Positions 32,128 to 40,370 of a stretch of 46,919 nucleotides of DNA are shown here, piece by piece; within the stretch, counting starts at the first letter, position 1, and each line of letters begins with the position of its first letter. The notes under the pieces are model-generated. The model searched no databases, had not been told where the DNA came from, and was given only the letters and a program-made list of their open reading frames with translations. Position numbers and translations under genes: made by a program. The stretch covers positions 1-46,919 of the forward strand of contig JACRAM010000063.1 of assembly GCA_016213405.1 (NCBI GenBank), read 5' to 3'. This DNA comes from Bacteroidota bacterium. Its GTDB lineage: Bacteria; Bacteroidota; Bacteroidia; Palsa-948.

Positions 32128-32160
32128 AAGCCCATCTCCCGCCTTCCCAAAGGGAAGGAG
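32127..32160. repeat. C-rich palindrome element after gldH
   Basis: CCTTCCC and GGGAAGG pair around AAA, preceded by AAAGCCCATCTCCCG. It begins at the gldH stop codon and may serve as a terminator, although no T run follows. Confidence 0.8.
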
Positions 32161-32238
32161 CAAAAAATTCTGTTAATAACTCTCGTTCGTTATCAGTTGT
32201 AATTTACCAAAGCGATTTAATTTTACACTCAAACAATT

Positions 32239-32273
32239 CCCCCCTCTCCTTGGGAGAGGGTTGGGGAGAGGCT
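32239..32273. repeat. C-rich palindrome element before the lutB-type gene
   Basis: CCCTCTCC/GGGAGAGGG arms followed by TTGGGGAGAGGCTT. It is the inverted counterpart of 32127-32160 and contains an in-frame ATG (32250) that would add ten repeat-encoded residues (MGEGWGEAST) to the next gene. Confidence 0.8.
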
Positions 32274-32279
32274 TCAACT

Positions 32280-33665
32280 ATGGCATTTTCCACCGCAGAA
32301 AAATTTCTTGATGATGCAGAAAAAAAAGTGTTCAATCCCGAACACCGAAGAAAGCTTTCTTTCAATATTTCTCAGTATGACAAAAAAGTAGTTGAAGGGA
32401 AAAAACAATATTCCAATTTAGAGCTTGCCAAGGAACGCGCTTCCGCGCTGAAAGCAAAAGTGATTGACAATCTTGACAAGTATCTCATAGAGTTCGAGGC
32501 AAACTTCATTAAGCGCGGAGGAAAAGTAATCTGGGCGCGCGATGCAGAAGAAGCCAATCAGGAAATCATTAAAGTGCTGAAACGCTTCAATACAAAAACT
32601 GTGGTGAAATCAAAATCCATGGTCACCGAAGAAATTCACATCAACGAGGCTCTGGAGAAAGAAGGCATCGAATCGCTCGAAACAGATTTGGGAGAATTCA
32701 TCGTGCAATTAAGAAAAGAAGCGCCTTATCATATTGTAACTCCCGCCATGCACCTTTCCAAAGAAGATGTGGCGAAAACGTTTCACGAAGAAAAAGGAAC
32801 TCCGATTGATTACACGCCTCAGCAAATTACTGCCTGGGTCAGAAAATTTTTGCGCGAGAAATATGTTTCTGCTGAAGCAGGCATCACCGGAGGAAATTTT
32901 CTCATAGCGGATATTGGCGGAGTTGCTCTCACAGAGAACGAAGGCAATGCATGGCTCTCTATGGCTTTTCCGAAAGTTCACATCGCAATTGTTGGCATAG
33001 AAAAAATAATTCCTTCGTTCGCAGACATGGAATTATTCTGGTCGCTGCTCGCCACGCACGGAACAGGACAAAATGTTACGGTATATAATTCCATTCTCAC
33101 AGGACCGAAACAAAACGGTGAAACAGACGGACCGGAAGAAATGTATGTGGTGCTTCTTGATAACGGCAGAACCAATGTGCTTGAGCAGGTTGAACAACGC
33201 AGAGCGCTTCATTGCATCCGTTGCGGTGCCTGCCTGAATGCCTGCCCGATCTATCAGGGTGTGGGCGGACACACCTACGCATCTCCCTACAGCGGACCGA
33301 TCGGCTCAGTTCTCACTCCGCAGTTGTGGGGCATGAAAGAATTTAAACATCTGAGTTACTCTTCATCGCTCTGCGGAAAATGCACAGAAGTCTGCCCTGT
33401 GAAAATTGATTTGCATAAACTGCTTTTATATAACCGGAGAGATTCGGTGAAAGAAAAATTTTCTTCGACAACAGAAAATCTCATGTGGGTTTTCTGGAAG
33501 AAGGCGATGATGAAGCGCAGGACAATGGAAAAAGGAGGATCGGCATTGAAAAATTTTATGCTCAACCAGTTTTTCAAAAAGCAATGGGGAAATAGAAGAG
33601 AACTTCCGAAAGTTGCACCGAAATCGTTTAATCAGTTGTGGAAAGAACAACATGGGATGAAGTAA
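32280..33665 (+). CDS. LutB/LldF-type iron-sulfur protein of lactate oxidation
   Basis: This protein is 461 residues from MAFSTAEKFLDDAEKKVF; the upstream in-frame ATG at 32250 lies in a repeat. The N-terminal LUD domain (about 60-290) includes TKTVVKSKSMVTEEIHINEA, GNFLIADIGGVALTENEGNA and ATHGTGQNV. The C-terminal part has two 4Fe-4S motifs, CIRCGACLNACPIYQ (about 311-325) and CGKCTEVCPVKIDL (about 364-377). In Bacillus LutABC and Shewanella LldEFG this subunit works with two partners to oxidise lactate to pyruvate. Neither partner gene is adjacent here, so it may act with partners encoded elsewhere. Confidence 0.9.
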   Translation: MAFSTAEKFLDDAEKKVFNPEHRRKLSFNISQYDKKVVEGKKQYSNLELAKERASALKAKVIDNLDKYLIEFEANFIKRGGKVIWARDAEEANQEIIKVLKRFNTKTVVKSKSMVTEEIHINEALEKEGIESLETDLGEFIVQLRKEAPYHIVTPAMHLSKEDVAKTFHEEKGTPIDYTPQQITAWVRKFLREKYVSAEAGITGGNFLIADIGGVALTENEGNAWLSMAFPKVHIAIVGIEKIIPSFADMELFWSLLATHGTGQNVTVYNSILTGPKQNGETDGPEEMYVVLLDNGRTNVLEQVEQRRALHCIRCGACLNACPIYQGVGGHTYASPYSGPIGSVLTPQLWGMKEFKHLSYSSSLCGKCTEVCPVKIDLHKLLLYNRRDSVKEKFSSTTENLMWVFWKKAMMKRRTMEKGGSALKNFMLNQFFKKQWGNRRELPKVAPKSFNQLWKEQHGMK

Positions 33666-33734
33666 TGCTCTACCTCGCCCTCTCTGTTATGGAGGAAAAA
33701 AAAGAAAAATGAAAAAAATAAATACAACCACTTC

Positions 33735-33771
33735 AAGTCCTCCCCAACGGGGAGGATTTAGGAGGGGCTTT
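33735..33771. repeat. C-rich palindrome element before trpS
   Basis: TCCTCCCC and GGGGAGGA pair around AAC, followed by TTTAGGAGGGGCTTTTT. It ends 6 bases before the trpS start. The T run could also let it terminate the upstream gene. Confidence 0.8.
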
Positions 33772-33776
33772 TTATT

Positions 33777-34745
33777 ATGTCAAGAATTTTAACAGGCGTT
33801 CAAAGCACAGGAGTTCCGCACCTCGGAAATTTGCTCGGAGCAATCATGCCCGCCATTGAACTTTCAAGGAAGAAAGAGAATGAATCATTTTTTTTCATAG
33901 CGGATCTGCATTCGCTCACAACGGTTAAAGATGCGGAGATAAGAAAAAATAATACGTACGCAACTGCTTCCGCGTGGCTTGCTTTTGGTTTTGATACAGA
34001 GAAAAATACTTTTTACCGACAGAGCGATGTAACAGAAGTCTGCGAGCTAACCTGGTATCTTTCCTGCTTCAGCCGCTACCCGATGCTTGCCAACGCAACT
34101 TCTTTCAAGGATAAATCCGAAAGATTATCGGAAGTGAACGCAGGGATTTTCATGTACCCTGTGCTGATGGCTGCTGATATTTTATTGTATGATGCAAATT
34201 TTGTTCCTGTTGGAAAAGATCAGAAACAGCATCTGGAGATGACACGCGACATCGCTACAGCATTCAATAATCAATACGGAGAAACACTGGTCGTGCCCGA
34301 AGCGCTGATGGACGAGCGCGTAATGATAATTCCGGGAATTGACGGACAGAAGATGAGCAAGTCGTACAATAATTACATCGATATTTTTCTTCCTGAAAAA
34401 GATGTGAAAAAAGTGGTGATGAATATTGTTACGGACGCTACGCCTTTGGAAGCACCGAAAAATCCTGACACTTGTAATGTGTTCAAATTGTATGCGCTTC
34501 TGGGAAATGAATCACAAGCGAAAGCGATGAAAGAAAAATATTTAAAAGGCGGATACGGATACGGACATGCGAAGACTGAGCTTTTTGAGCTCATCATGGA
34601 TAAATTCAAAACTCAGCGCGGAGAGTTTACCCGATACATGAGCGATAAAAATGAACTGGAGAAAAAATTATTGCTGGGTGCGGAGAAAGCGAGAAAAGTT
34701 GCCGGTGTCGTTTTGAAACGAGTTAGAGAAAAGCTCGGATACTAA
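33777..34745 (+). CDS. trpS: Tryptophanyl-tRNA synthetase
   Basis: This 322-residue class I synthetase has GVPHLGNLLGA (12-22) as the HIGH-type motif and GQKMSKSYNN (about 190-199) as the KMSKS loop. FFIADLHSLTT and YPVLMAADILLYDANFVPVG are also diagnostic. It charges tRNA-Trp in the cytoplasm. It stands between two repeat-rich gaps, without obvious operon partners. Length and motifs are normal. Confidence 0.98.
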   Translation: MSRILTGVQSTGVPHLGNLLGAIMPAIELSRKKENESFFFIADLHSLTTVKDAEIRKNNTYATASAWLAFGFDTEKNTFYRQSDVTEVCELTWYLSCFSRYPMLANATSFKDKSERLSEVNAGIFMYPVLMAADILLYDANFVPVGKDQKQHLEMTRDIATAFNNQYGETLVVPEALMDERVMIIPGIDGQKMSKSYNNYIDIFLPEKDVKKVVMNIVTDATPLEAPKNPDTCNVFKLYALLGNESQAKAMKEKYLKGGYGYGHAKTELFELIMDKFKTQRGEFTRYMSDKNELEKKLLLGAEKARKVAGVVLKRVREKLGY

Positions 34746-34749
34746 TTAT

Positions 34750-34841
34750 TCAGGGCTGAAGCCCATGTGACATGCATTTATTAACCCCGACCTTAAGGTC
34801 GGGGCTACAACAACAAGATACATCAAAGGGTTTAGCCCTGA
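34750..34841. repeat. Nested inverted repeat with a 20-bp perfect palindrome
   Basis: The outer arms TCAGGGCT (34750-34757) and AGCCCTGA (34834-34841) enclose the perfect palindrome CCCCGACCTTAAGGTCGGGG (34785-34804). The element ends 5 bases before the IPExxxVDY-family start codon, and the start ATG at 34772 used by the longest frame lies inside it. Confidence 0.85.
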
Positions 34842-34846
34842 TAGAA

Positions 34847-35269
34847 ATGGCACCCAAGAAAAAACTGCTGATACAAAACGATTATGACTTTTTTCTTTTC
34901 GGAATCAGTTGCGGAGAAAAACCATATCGCCTGTGCTGGGCACTGAATAATCAATTGAAAACAGCTTTCTCAAAAGGCAAGGATATGGAAGTGCATGAAA
35001 AAAATCAGGCAGAACAATCGAAGTTCTCCGTGTTTGCATACCACAACGAAGAAATGTTTACGGATTACCGGATCATTTTAAATAAATCAGAAAATAAATT
35101 TCTTGTTTCCGAATACAAGCACGCTGATTATCTGTTGATGGTGCAGGGCGGAATTCCGTTCTCAGAAAAAAATTCCATCCTGAAAAAAGTAAAAGAAGTG
35201 GCGTTTGTGCAAACTGCTTTTGAGATAGACCCGAAAAAAATAAAATCAAAAGAAAATTTTGTCTTCTGA
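34847..35269 (+). CDS. IPExxxVDY family protein next to pyk
   Basis: This protein is 140 residues from MAPKKKLLIQNDYDFFLFGI. CGEKPYRLCWALNNQLK and EYKHADYLLMVQGGIPFS are the family landmarks. The family is a Bacteroidota-specific protein of unknown function usually encoded just before pyk, as here with a 1-base overlap. A longer frame from 34772 is rejected because its first 25 codons lie in the nested inverted repeat. Co-transcription with pyk suggests a link to central metabolism, but nothing in the sequence shows what it does. Confidence 0.82.
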   Translation: MAPKKKLLIQNDYDFFLFGISCGEKPYRLCWALNNQLKTAFSKGKDMEVHEKNQAEQSKFSVFAYHNEEMFTDYRIILNKSENKFLVSEYKHADYLLMVQGGIPFSEKNSILKKVKEVAFVQTAFEIDPKKIKSKENFVF

Positions 35270-36696
35270 TGATAAAGTATAATAAAACAAAAATAATAGC
35301 CACGGTGGGTCCCGCATCTTCCTCGGAAAAAATTCTGGAGAAGATGATAAAAGGAGGAGTAGATATTTTCCGTATTAATTTCTCTCACGGCTCGTATGAA
35401 GATGTAAAAAAAGTTATTGCTGCTATTCGTAAGCTGAATAAAAAATTAAATACCAACATCGGCATACTTGCCGATTTGCAGGGACCCAAAATCAGAATCG
35501 GCAAAGTCAAAAATAATTCCGTTCATCTGAAAGAAGGAAAAATAATTTCATTTACCAGCAAGGAATGTGTTGGCGATGCATCAAAACTCTATATCAATTA
35601 CAAACATTTCCCCTCGGATGTTTCACCTGGCGAAAATATTTTAATCAATGATGGGAAATTCCTTCTCAAAATTATCAGCACGAATAAAAAAGATTTAGTA
35701 AAAGCAAAAATTATTCAGGGCGGCATACTTTCCTCCAACAAAGGAGTGAATTTACCAAATACAAAAATTTCTCTTCCGTGCCTGACAGAAAAAGATTTGA
35801 AAGATTTGGATTTCGCTTTGGAGAACAATGTTGAATGGATTGGGCTTTCATTTGTTCGCTCAGTGACCGATGTCGTGGATTTAAAAAAGAAAATTAAAGA
35901 AAGACACAAACACGCGCGTGTCATAGCGAAAATTGAAAAACCAGAGGCATTGAAAGAAATTGACAACATTATTGATCTTGCGGATGGAATTATGGTTGCC
36001 CGCGGAGATTTGGGCGTTGAACTTCCGATGGAGCAGGTGCCGATGATTCAGAAAATGCTGGTGGACAAATGCATCCGTGCATCGCGCCCTGTCATTATTG
36101 CCACGCAGATGATGGAGAGCATGGTAGAGAATTTTACTCCAACCCGCGCGGAAGTGAATGACGTTGCCAACGCGGTGATGGACGGAACGGATGCCGTGAT
36201 GCTCAGCGCAGAAACTTCCGTTGGAAAATTTCCTGCGCAAGTAATTGAAACCATGCAGAAGATTATTGCAAGAGTGGAGCAGGAAGAAAGAATTTATTTC
36301 CGTGAGCACCCCCCGGTTTTGCAAACACAAACATTCATTTCAGATTCCATTTGCTACAATGCCAGCGTGATGGCAAGACAAGCGAATGTTTCCGCCATCG
36401 TGACAATGACCAATTCAGGATACACGGCTTTCAGAATTTCCAGCCATCGTCCGCGCGCGAACATTTTTGTTTTTACAGACAATCACACACTTCTTACTAC
36501 GCTGAATTTAGTATGGGGCGTGCGCGGATTTTATTACAACAAATATGAAAGCACCGATAAAACCATGGAGGATCTGAAAAAGTATTTAAAAAAAGAAGGA
36601 CTTGTAAAAACAGACGACCTTGTCATCAACACCGCGAGCATGCCTCTTATAGAAAAAGGCAGAACGAATATGCTTCGTTTAAGTCATGTGGAATAG
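35269..36696 (+). CDS. pyk: Pyruvate kinase
   Basis: This 475-residue enzyme opens with KIIATVGPASSS and FRINFSHGSYEDV, contains ILADLQGPKIRIG, the substrate/metal loop IAKIEKPEAL and IMVARGDLGVELPMEQVP, then IIATQMMESMVEN and DGTDAVMLSAETSVG. The C-terminal allosteric domain (about 350-475) is present. It makes pyruvate and ATP from phosphoenolpyruvate. The start overlaps the stop of the IPExxxVDY gene (TGATG). A composite repeat follows its stop. Confidence 0.98.
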   Translation: MIKYNKTKIIATVGPASSSEKILEKMIKGGVDIFRINFSHGSYEDVKKVIAAIRKLNKKLNTNIGILADLQGPKIRIGKVKNNSVHLKEGKIISFTSKECVGDASKLYINYKHFPSDVSPGENILINDGKFLLKIISTNKKDLVKAKIIQGGILSSNKGVNLPNTKISLPCLTEKDLKDLDFALENNVEWIGLSFVRSVTDVVDLKKKIKERHKHARVIAKIEKPEALKEIDNIIDLADGIMVARGDLGVELPMEQVPMIQKMLVDKCIRASRPVIIATQMMESMVENFTPTRAEVNDVANAVMDGTDAVMLSAETSVGKFPAQVIETMQKIIARVEQEERIYFREHPPVLQTQTFISDSICYNASVMARQANVSAIVTMTNSGYTAFRISSHRPRANIFVFTDNHTLLTTLNLVWGVRGFYYNKYESTDKTMEDLKKYLKKEGLVKTDDLVINTASMPLIEKGRTNMLRLSHVE

Positions 36697-36698
36697 AA

Positions 36699-36792
36699 AG
36701 CCCATCCTAAATCCTTCCCGAAGGGAAGGATTTAAAAAAATGCTACGAGAGAATTTTTCTCCCTTCCCGAAGGGAAGGGACGGGGATGGGCT
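36699..36792. repeat. Composite C-rich element: two hairpins in inverted arrangement after pyk
   Basis: The edges AGCCCATCC (36699-36707) and GGATGGGCT (36784-36792) are exact complements. Inside are two hairpins, CCTTCCC-GA-GGGAAGG type, near 36713 and 36760. It shows the complete two-ended form of the family, which appears elsewhere as single halves. Confidence 0.9.
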
Positions 36793-36802
36793 CTAAAAAA
36801 TA

Positions 36803-36828
36803 AAGCCGCCCGATCCCTCGGACGGCTT
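36803..36828 (-). terminator. Terminator for the 100-residue gene on the minus strand
   Basis: AAGCCG-CCGA (36803-36813) pairs with TCGG-CGGCTT (36818-36828) with one mismatch around TCCC. Read on the minus strand, the stem is followed by TATTTTTTAG. It may also stop pyk transcription from the other side. Confidence 0.65.
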
Positions 36829-36850
36829 ATCCCCATGAAAAACCCCCATC

Positions 36851-36863
36851 CCGCCCTTGGCGG
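36851..36863. repeat. Short CCGCC/GGCGG hairpin
   Basis: CCGCC and GGCGG around CTT, similar to the GTCCGTCC/GGCGGAC hairpin at 40165-40182. It lies 18 bases after the stop of the 100-residue gene. Confidence 0.5.
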
Positions 36864-36880
36864 AAAGGAATTTATTTTTA

Positions 36881-37183
36881 TCAGAGTTTTACCTCGTGAA
36901 TTCTGTGTATAGGTATTACGATGCCATTTTTTAAGATCAAGCGCTTGTCTGTCAATCCCCAGATGTGCGTTTCAATCTGCTTAATGCCGTCACTGTCTTC
37001 AAAAATAATTCTTGTTTTTCCTTTAAATGTATTTCCAAGAACTACTGCGCGTTCGAGCAGAGTTTTTCTGTGTTCGATTACACTTTTTTCAACAAGTACT
37101 TCCCCGTGCGGAAAATGGAGATGACTAATGTCTTCTTTTTGTACAGAAGTGATTACAGCGGTAGATAATTGTGTCATGCTCAA
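36881..37183 (-). CDS. Hypothetical protein of 100 residues
   Basis: I do not recognise this protein. It is soluble, without a signal peptide, and mostly beta strands: HGEVLVEKSVIEHRKTLLER, GNTFKGKTRIIFEDSDGIKQ, THIWGLTDKRLILKNGIVIP and IHRIHEVKL. The pattern TDKRLILKNGIVIPIHRIHEV resembles a small barrel (Sm- or PH-like strand order) that could sense or bind a ligand, but this is a guess. A likely terminator lies downstream. An upstream gap of about 100 bases separates it from the tilS stop, so it may be transcribed on its own. Confidence 0.6.
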   Translation of the reverse strand: MSMTQLSTAVITSVQKEDISHLHFPHGEVLVEKSVIEHRKTLLERAVVLGNTFKGKTRIIFEDSDGIKQIETHIWGLTDKRLILKNGIVIPIHRIHEVKL

Positions 37184-37287
37184 AAGTTTTGATTTCTATT
37201 TTTAACGACAATAGCTTCGTTTTGTTTTCAGAATTTAGACGAATGGCAGAAAAGTAAAGACGAGATGCCTAAAAATTTCGTCCTGTG

Positions 37288-38646
37288 TCAGACAACCGAT
37301 GCAACCTTTAGGATTTTTTTTGTGCCTGGGAGTACTTTAAATCGGTTATCAATCCGGTAATTGATTACCCAAACGATTTTTCCATTTGATTCCAGTACAT
37401 AAACGTATTCCTTTTCAGGGATGGGAATTTTCTGGTCAACAAAGAAGTCGCTGAGTTTCTTTTTCCCGTTCATGCCGAGGGGAAAAAAGAAATCGCCCCG
37501 TTTCCACTTCCTTATTATAAGCGGAAATGCAAGAGCGGAATAATCAAGATGTGCCACAGAACTGCTTTTGTCTTTTATTTTGGACAGATTTCCATTTATT
37601 ATTTCTATTTTCAGTTTTAGATTTTCGTTCTGAAATTCATTTTGATTTTCTTTCAGAAGAAATTCTTTGTTTTCTTTATTAGCATGTTTTGGAGTGAGGA
37701 TCAAAAAATCCCTGTCCTTAATAAGACGATAGGTGGGTGACAAGAATTTTTTTCCAGCTGTGGTGTACATCCGTTGCGCAATAAGTTCGGTAGTTTCAGG
37801 AGTGAAATCATACGCACGGAGCAATTCGTGAAGTAGTGTTTCCGCGTGCCCGCTGTCTTTAAGTTTTTTTATGTTGAGCAGAATGTTTTTCCCTTCTTCC
37901 ACTACGATTTCCTTTTTCTTTTCCTCCACAAACTTTTTAAAAATTTCTCCCGCTTCTTTGAAGTAGGATAATTCTTTGGTAATGGTTTTTTCAAACCCCG
38001 CATTCAGTTTTTTGAGAGAGGGAATCAGGTGATGGCGGATATTATTACGCAGGTATTTATCAGTGAAATTACTGCTGTCTTCCCGCCACTTAAGATTATT
38101 TTCTTCCGCATAATCACGAATCATTTTTTTACCGGCAAACAACAGCGGGCGGATAATATTTCCGTGTTTTACGGGAACTCCCTGAAGTCCAGCGATTCCC
38201 GTTCCGCGCAGGATGTTAATGAAAAAAGTTTCAATGGAATCATCCAGATGATGAGCGGTGGCAATGAAGTCGTATTTTTTTTCTTTTGCCAGCCGTTTCA
38301 GCCATTCATAGCGCAAATCCCGCGCAGCCATCTGGATGGAAATCTTTTTCTTATCAGCATAGGATTTTGTGTTAAATTTTTTTTTGTGAAAAGGAACGTT
38401 GTATTTCTCCGCCAGCAATTTCACAAACTGCTCGTCTTCGTCAGATTCTTTTCCTCTGAGTTTAAAATTGCAATGAGCAATGCCGAATGAAAATCCTGCT
38501 TTGTGAAACAAATCGCACATCACAACGGAATCAACGCCACCGCTGACGGTGAGTAAAAAACAAAGCCCCTCCCTGTCCCTCCCCGTTAGGGAGGGAATTA
38601 GTTTTTCTTTTTGCAAAAACGATAGTAACTGTTCGAGCATATCCAT
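37288..38646 (-). CDS. tilS: tRNA(Ile)-lysidine synthase
   Basis: This 452-residue N-type ATP pyrophosphatase has LLTVSGGVDSVVMCDLFHKA with the PP-loop SGGVDS (35-40), and KYDFIATAHHLDDSIETFF and NIIRPLLFAGKKMIRDYAEE as the conserved core motifs. It attaches lysine to C34 of the tRNA-Ile that reads AUA. Residues about 17-29 (IPSLTGRDREGLC), right before the PP-loop strand, come from a C-rich palindrome (38562-38597); other TilS proteins move directly from the first helix to this strand. The gene is 8 bases after pabB on the same strand. Confidence 0.94.
   Translation of the reverse strand: MDMLEQLLSFLQKEKLIPSLTGRDREGLCFLLTVSGGVDSVVMCDLFHKAGFSFGIAHCNFKLRGKESDEDEQFVKLLAEKYNVPFHKKKFNTKSYADKKKISIQMAARDLRYEWLKRLAKEKKYDFIATAHHLDDSIETFFINILRGTGIAGLQGVPVKHGNIIRPLLFAGKKMIRDYAEENNLKWREDSSNFTDKYLRNNIRHHLIPSLKKLNAGFEKTITKELSYFKEAGEIFKKFVEEKKKEIVVEEGKNILLNIKKLKDSGHAETLLHELLRAYDFTPETTELIAQRMYTTAGKKFLSPTYRLIKDRDFLILTPKHANKENKEFLLKENQNEFQNENLKLKIEIINGNLSKIKDKSSSVAHLDYSALAFPLIIRKWKRGDFFFPLGMNGKKKLSDFFVDQKIPIPEKEYVYVLESNGKIVWVINYRIDNRFKVLPGTKKILKVASVV
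38562..38597. repeat. C-rich palindrome inserted in frame in tilS
   Basis: TCCCTCCCC and the partly complementary AGGGAGGG pair around GTT, preceded by AAAGCCCCTCCCTG. It codes for about 12 residues just in front of the PP-loop. Confidence 0.8.
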
Positions 38647-38654
38647 ACTTTCTG

Positions 38655-40142
38655 CTAAAATACACTTTCGGATTTTTCTACTTCATGCTCCCCTCCTAAT
38701 GACAACCGAAGGTTGCGAGCATCGCTCGGTTGGGGTTGGGCTTTCAGTGCTTCAAACATTCCTTTTGTTTTGAGCAGACATTCTTCATATTCATTTTCTG
38801 GAATTGAGTTGGCGGTGATGGCACTTCCTACTTGAAACGAAAGATATTTTGAAGATGAATTATAGAGAATGCTTCGAATCACCACATTGAAATCAAAATC
38901 GGCCTCACCCCAAACAACCCCCGCCCCCTTTTCCTCTCTCCTTGAGGAGAGGGGATTAAGGGGTGAGGCAGGAGTGATATAGCCGACCGCTCCTGAGTAC
39001 AATCCGCGTTTTGTTTTTTCATATTGCTCAATAAGTTCCATCGCGCGGATTTTCGGAGCGCCTGTCATTGAGCCCATCGGGAAGGCATTTTTAATTACAT
39101 CCGCAAAGTGAACATCATTTCTCATCTCTCCGCTCACGGTAGAAATCATCTGGTGCCATTGTTTGAAGGTGTAAACTCCAAAAAGCTCGTCCACGCGCAC
39201 ATTGTCGCAGGTTCTTGATAAATCATTCCGCACCAAATCCACGATCATCACGTTTTCGCTTTTTTCTTTTTCATTTTGCAAAAGCAATTCTTTCAGTTCA
39301 ATGTCTTCTGAAATAGTTACTCCTCTTCGTGCAGTTCCCTTTATCGGCTGGGAAATTATTTTTCTTCCGTCTTTTTTCAGAAAGCGTTCAGGGCTTGCGC
39401 ACAGCAAATAATTGTCATTCATTCTGTAAAAAGCAGAGAAGGGAGCTTGTGAAGTTTCATTCAGTTTCAGAAAAACTTCCGCAGGATTTACCCCGTTGGA
39501 ATTATTTCCTACGGGGTTTATTTCTGCTTGCTCAGAAAAAAACTCCATGCAGTAATTCATTTCGTAAATATCGCCTCTATGAATATGATTCTTTATTCTC
39601 TTGATGGTTCGGATATAGTTCTGCTTAGAAATTCTTTGTGAGATTTTTGGGGACGAGGGACGAGGAACGAGGGACAAGGGACAATTCAGAATTTCATGAA
39701 ACAAATTCTCAACTTCTTCTTCGGAAGAAACTTCAGGCAGAAAACCAATTTCCACTTTATTCCCTTTGAGGCGGAAAACATATTTCGGCTGGAAGAAATG
39801 CATCTGAGGAAATCTAATGCCGCCCCCTTCCTCGCTCCTTCCCCCATTGGGGGAAGGAAGAGTTGGGGGTTCAATCTCATCCTTCAAATCATACGAGAGA
39901 TAACCAAACAGCCAGTCATTTTTTTTCTGATGAAACTTTTTCAGCGCCTCAAAAGAATTTTCACAGGGGCTGATTTCCTCCATCGCATCAATTCCCGCAA
40001 TGCAGTTATAGGTATTACCTGAAAATTCTGAACTATTGCTGCTATCCAGCACACAAAACCGCTCAATGTTTTTTGCGTAATGCAGCAATTTCTCTTTGAA
40101 AGAAATCACATTATCAATTTCAAAAGAAAACTGTTTTCTCAT
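38655..40142 (-). CDS. pabB: Aminodeoxychorismate synthase component I (PabB) with repeated insertions
   Basis: This protein is 495 residues from MRKQFSFEIDNVISFKEKLL; in-frame ATGs up to 40247 lie in or beyond a repeat. The chorismate-binding core has GDIYEMNYCMEFFSEQ, ISQPIKGTARRG with the PabB-specific lysine of PIKGT, IVDLVRNDLSRT, FPMGSMTGAPKIRAMELIEQ and FQVGSAITANSIPENEYEE. It forms aminodeoxychorismate for folate synthesis. At least three segments are repeat-encoded: residues about 89-109 (C-rich palindrome), about 153-166 (GGACGAG 7-mers) and about 391-413 (double C-rich hairpin). The C-terminal residues from about 466 come from another repeat. All keep the frame and avoid the catalytic motifs. 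It overlaps no neighbour and probably heads a pabB-tilS operon. Confidence 0.94.
   Translation of the reverse strand: MRKQFSFEIDNVISFKEKLLHYAKNIERFCVLDSSNSSEFSGNTYNCIAGIDAMEEISPCENSFEALKKFHQKKNDWLFGYLSYDLKDEIEPPTLPSPNGGRSEEGGGIRFPQMHFFQPKYVFRLKGNKVEIGFLPEVSSEEEVENLFHEILNCPLSLVPRPSSPKISQRISKQNYIRTIKRIKNHIHRGDIYEMNYCMEFFSEQAEINPVGNNSNGVNPAEVFLKLNETSQAPFSAFYRMNDNYLLCASPERFLKKDGRKIISQPIKGTARRGVTISEDIELKELLLQNEKEKSENVMIVDLVRNDLSRTCDNVRVDELFGVYTFKQWHQMISTVSGEMRNDVHFADVIKNAFPMGSMTGAPKIRAMELIEQYEKTKRGLYSGAVGYITPASPLNPLSSRREEKGAGVVWGEADFDFNVVIRSILYNSSSKYLSFQVGSAITANSIPENEYEECLLKTKGMFEALKAQPQPSDARNLRLSLGGEHEVEKSESVF
38685..38745. repeat. Repeat at the 3' end of pabB
   Basis: It contains ACAACCGAAGGTTG and GAGCATCGCTC hairpins and ends GGTTGGGGTTGGGCTTTC, the standard right edge of the C-rich family. 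It encodes about 20 residues of the PabB C-terminus (QPQPSDARNLRLSLGGEHE region). Confidence 0.7.
38902..38972. repeat. Double-ended C-rich element inside pabB
   Basis: The outer edges GCCTCACCCC and GGGGTGAGGC are exact complements and enclose the hairpin CCTCTCTCCTTGAGGAGAGG. It is a complete two-ended unit of about 70 bases, encoding PabB residues about 391-413 in frame. Confidence 0.85.
39645..39685 (+). repeat. GGACGAG-type 7-mer array inside pabB
   Basis: Five tandem 7-mers: GGACGAG twice, then GAACGAG, GGACAAG and GGACAAT. On the minus strand they encode about 14 residues (LSLVPRPSSPKI). The same family is inserted in pheS at 16462-16500. Confidence 0.85.
39818..39876. repeat. C-rich palindrome inside pabB
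   Basis: CTTCCCCCA and TGGGGGAAG pair with no loop beyond T (CTTCCCCCATTGGGGGAAG), flanked by GCCCCCTTCCTCGCTC and AGTTGGGGG. It encodes PabB residues about 89-109 in frame. Confidence 0.8.
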
Positions 40143-40150
40143 CCCGCTCC

Positions 40151-40182
40151 GACAAATGTACGGAGTCCGTCCTTTGGCGGAC
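40151..40182. repeat. Hairpins just upstream of pabB
   Basis: GTCCGTCC/GGCGGAC (40165-40182, one mismatch) and an overlapping CTCCG/CGGAG pair (from 40147). It lies immediately upstream of the chosen pabB start, so earlier ATGs of the frame would add repeat-encoded residues. Confidence 0.6.
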
Positions 40183-40370
40183 ATAAATAATTTTTCTTTG
40201 GAGAACATGATATAAATGAAAATATCTTCATTTGCATGAAAACCCAACTAAGAAATGTTTGATTTCGTCTAAAAAAAACGACCCTTTGTCGAAAAGATGG
40301 CTCTTTGTGCTGATATATGAAGTATGAGTAGTATAATTGTACGCAAGTTCAATCGCCTAACCATAAGCCA

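Noticed and set aside
40143-40247. Longer N-terminus of PabB
   Set aside because: The extra codons run through a hairpin repeat and precede the conserved start region.
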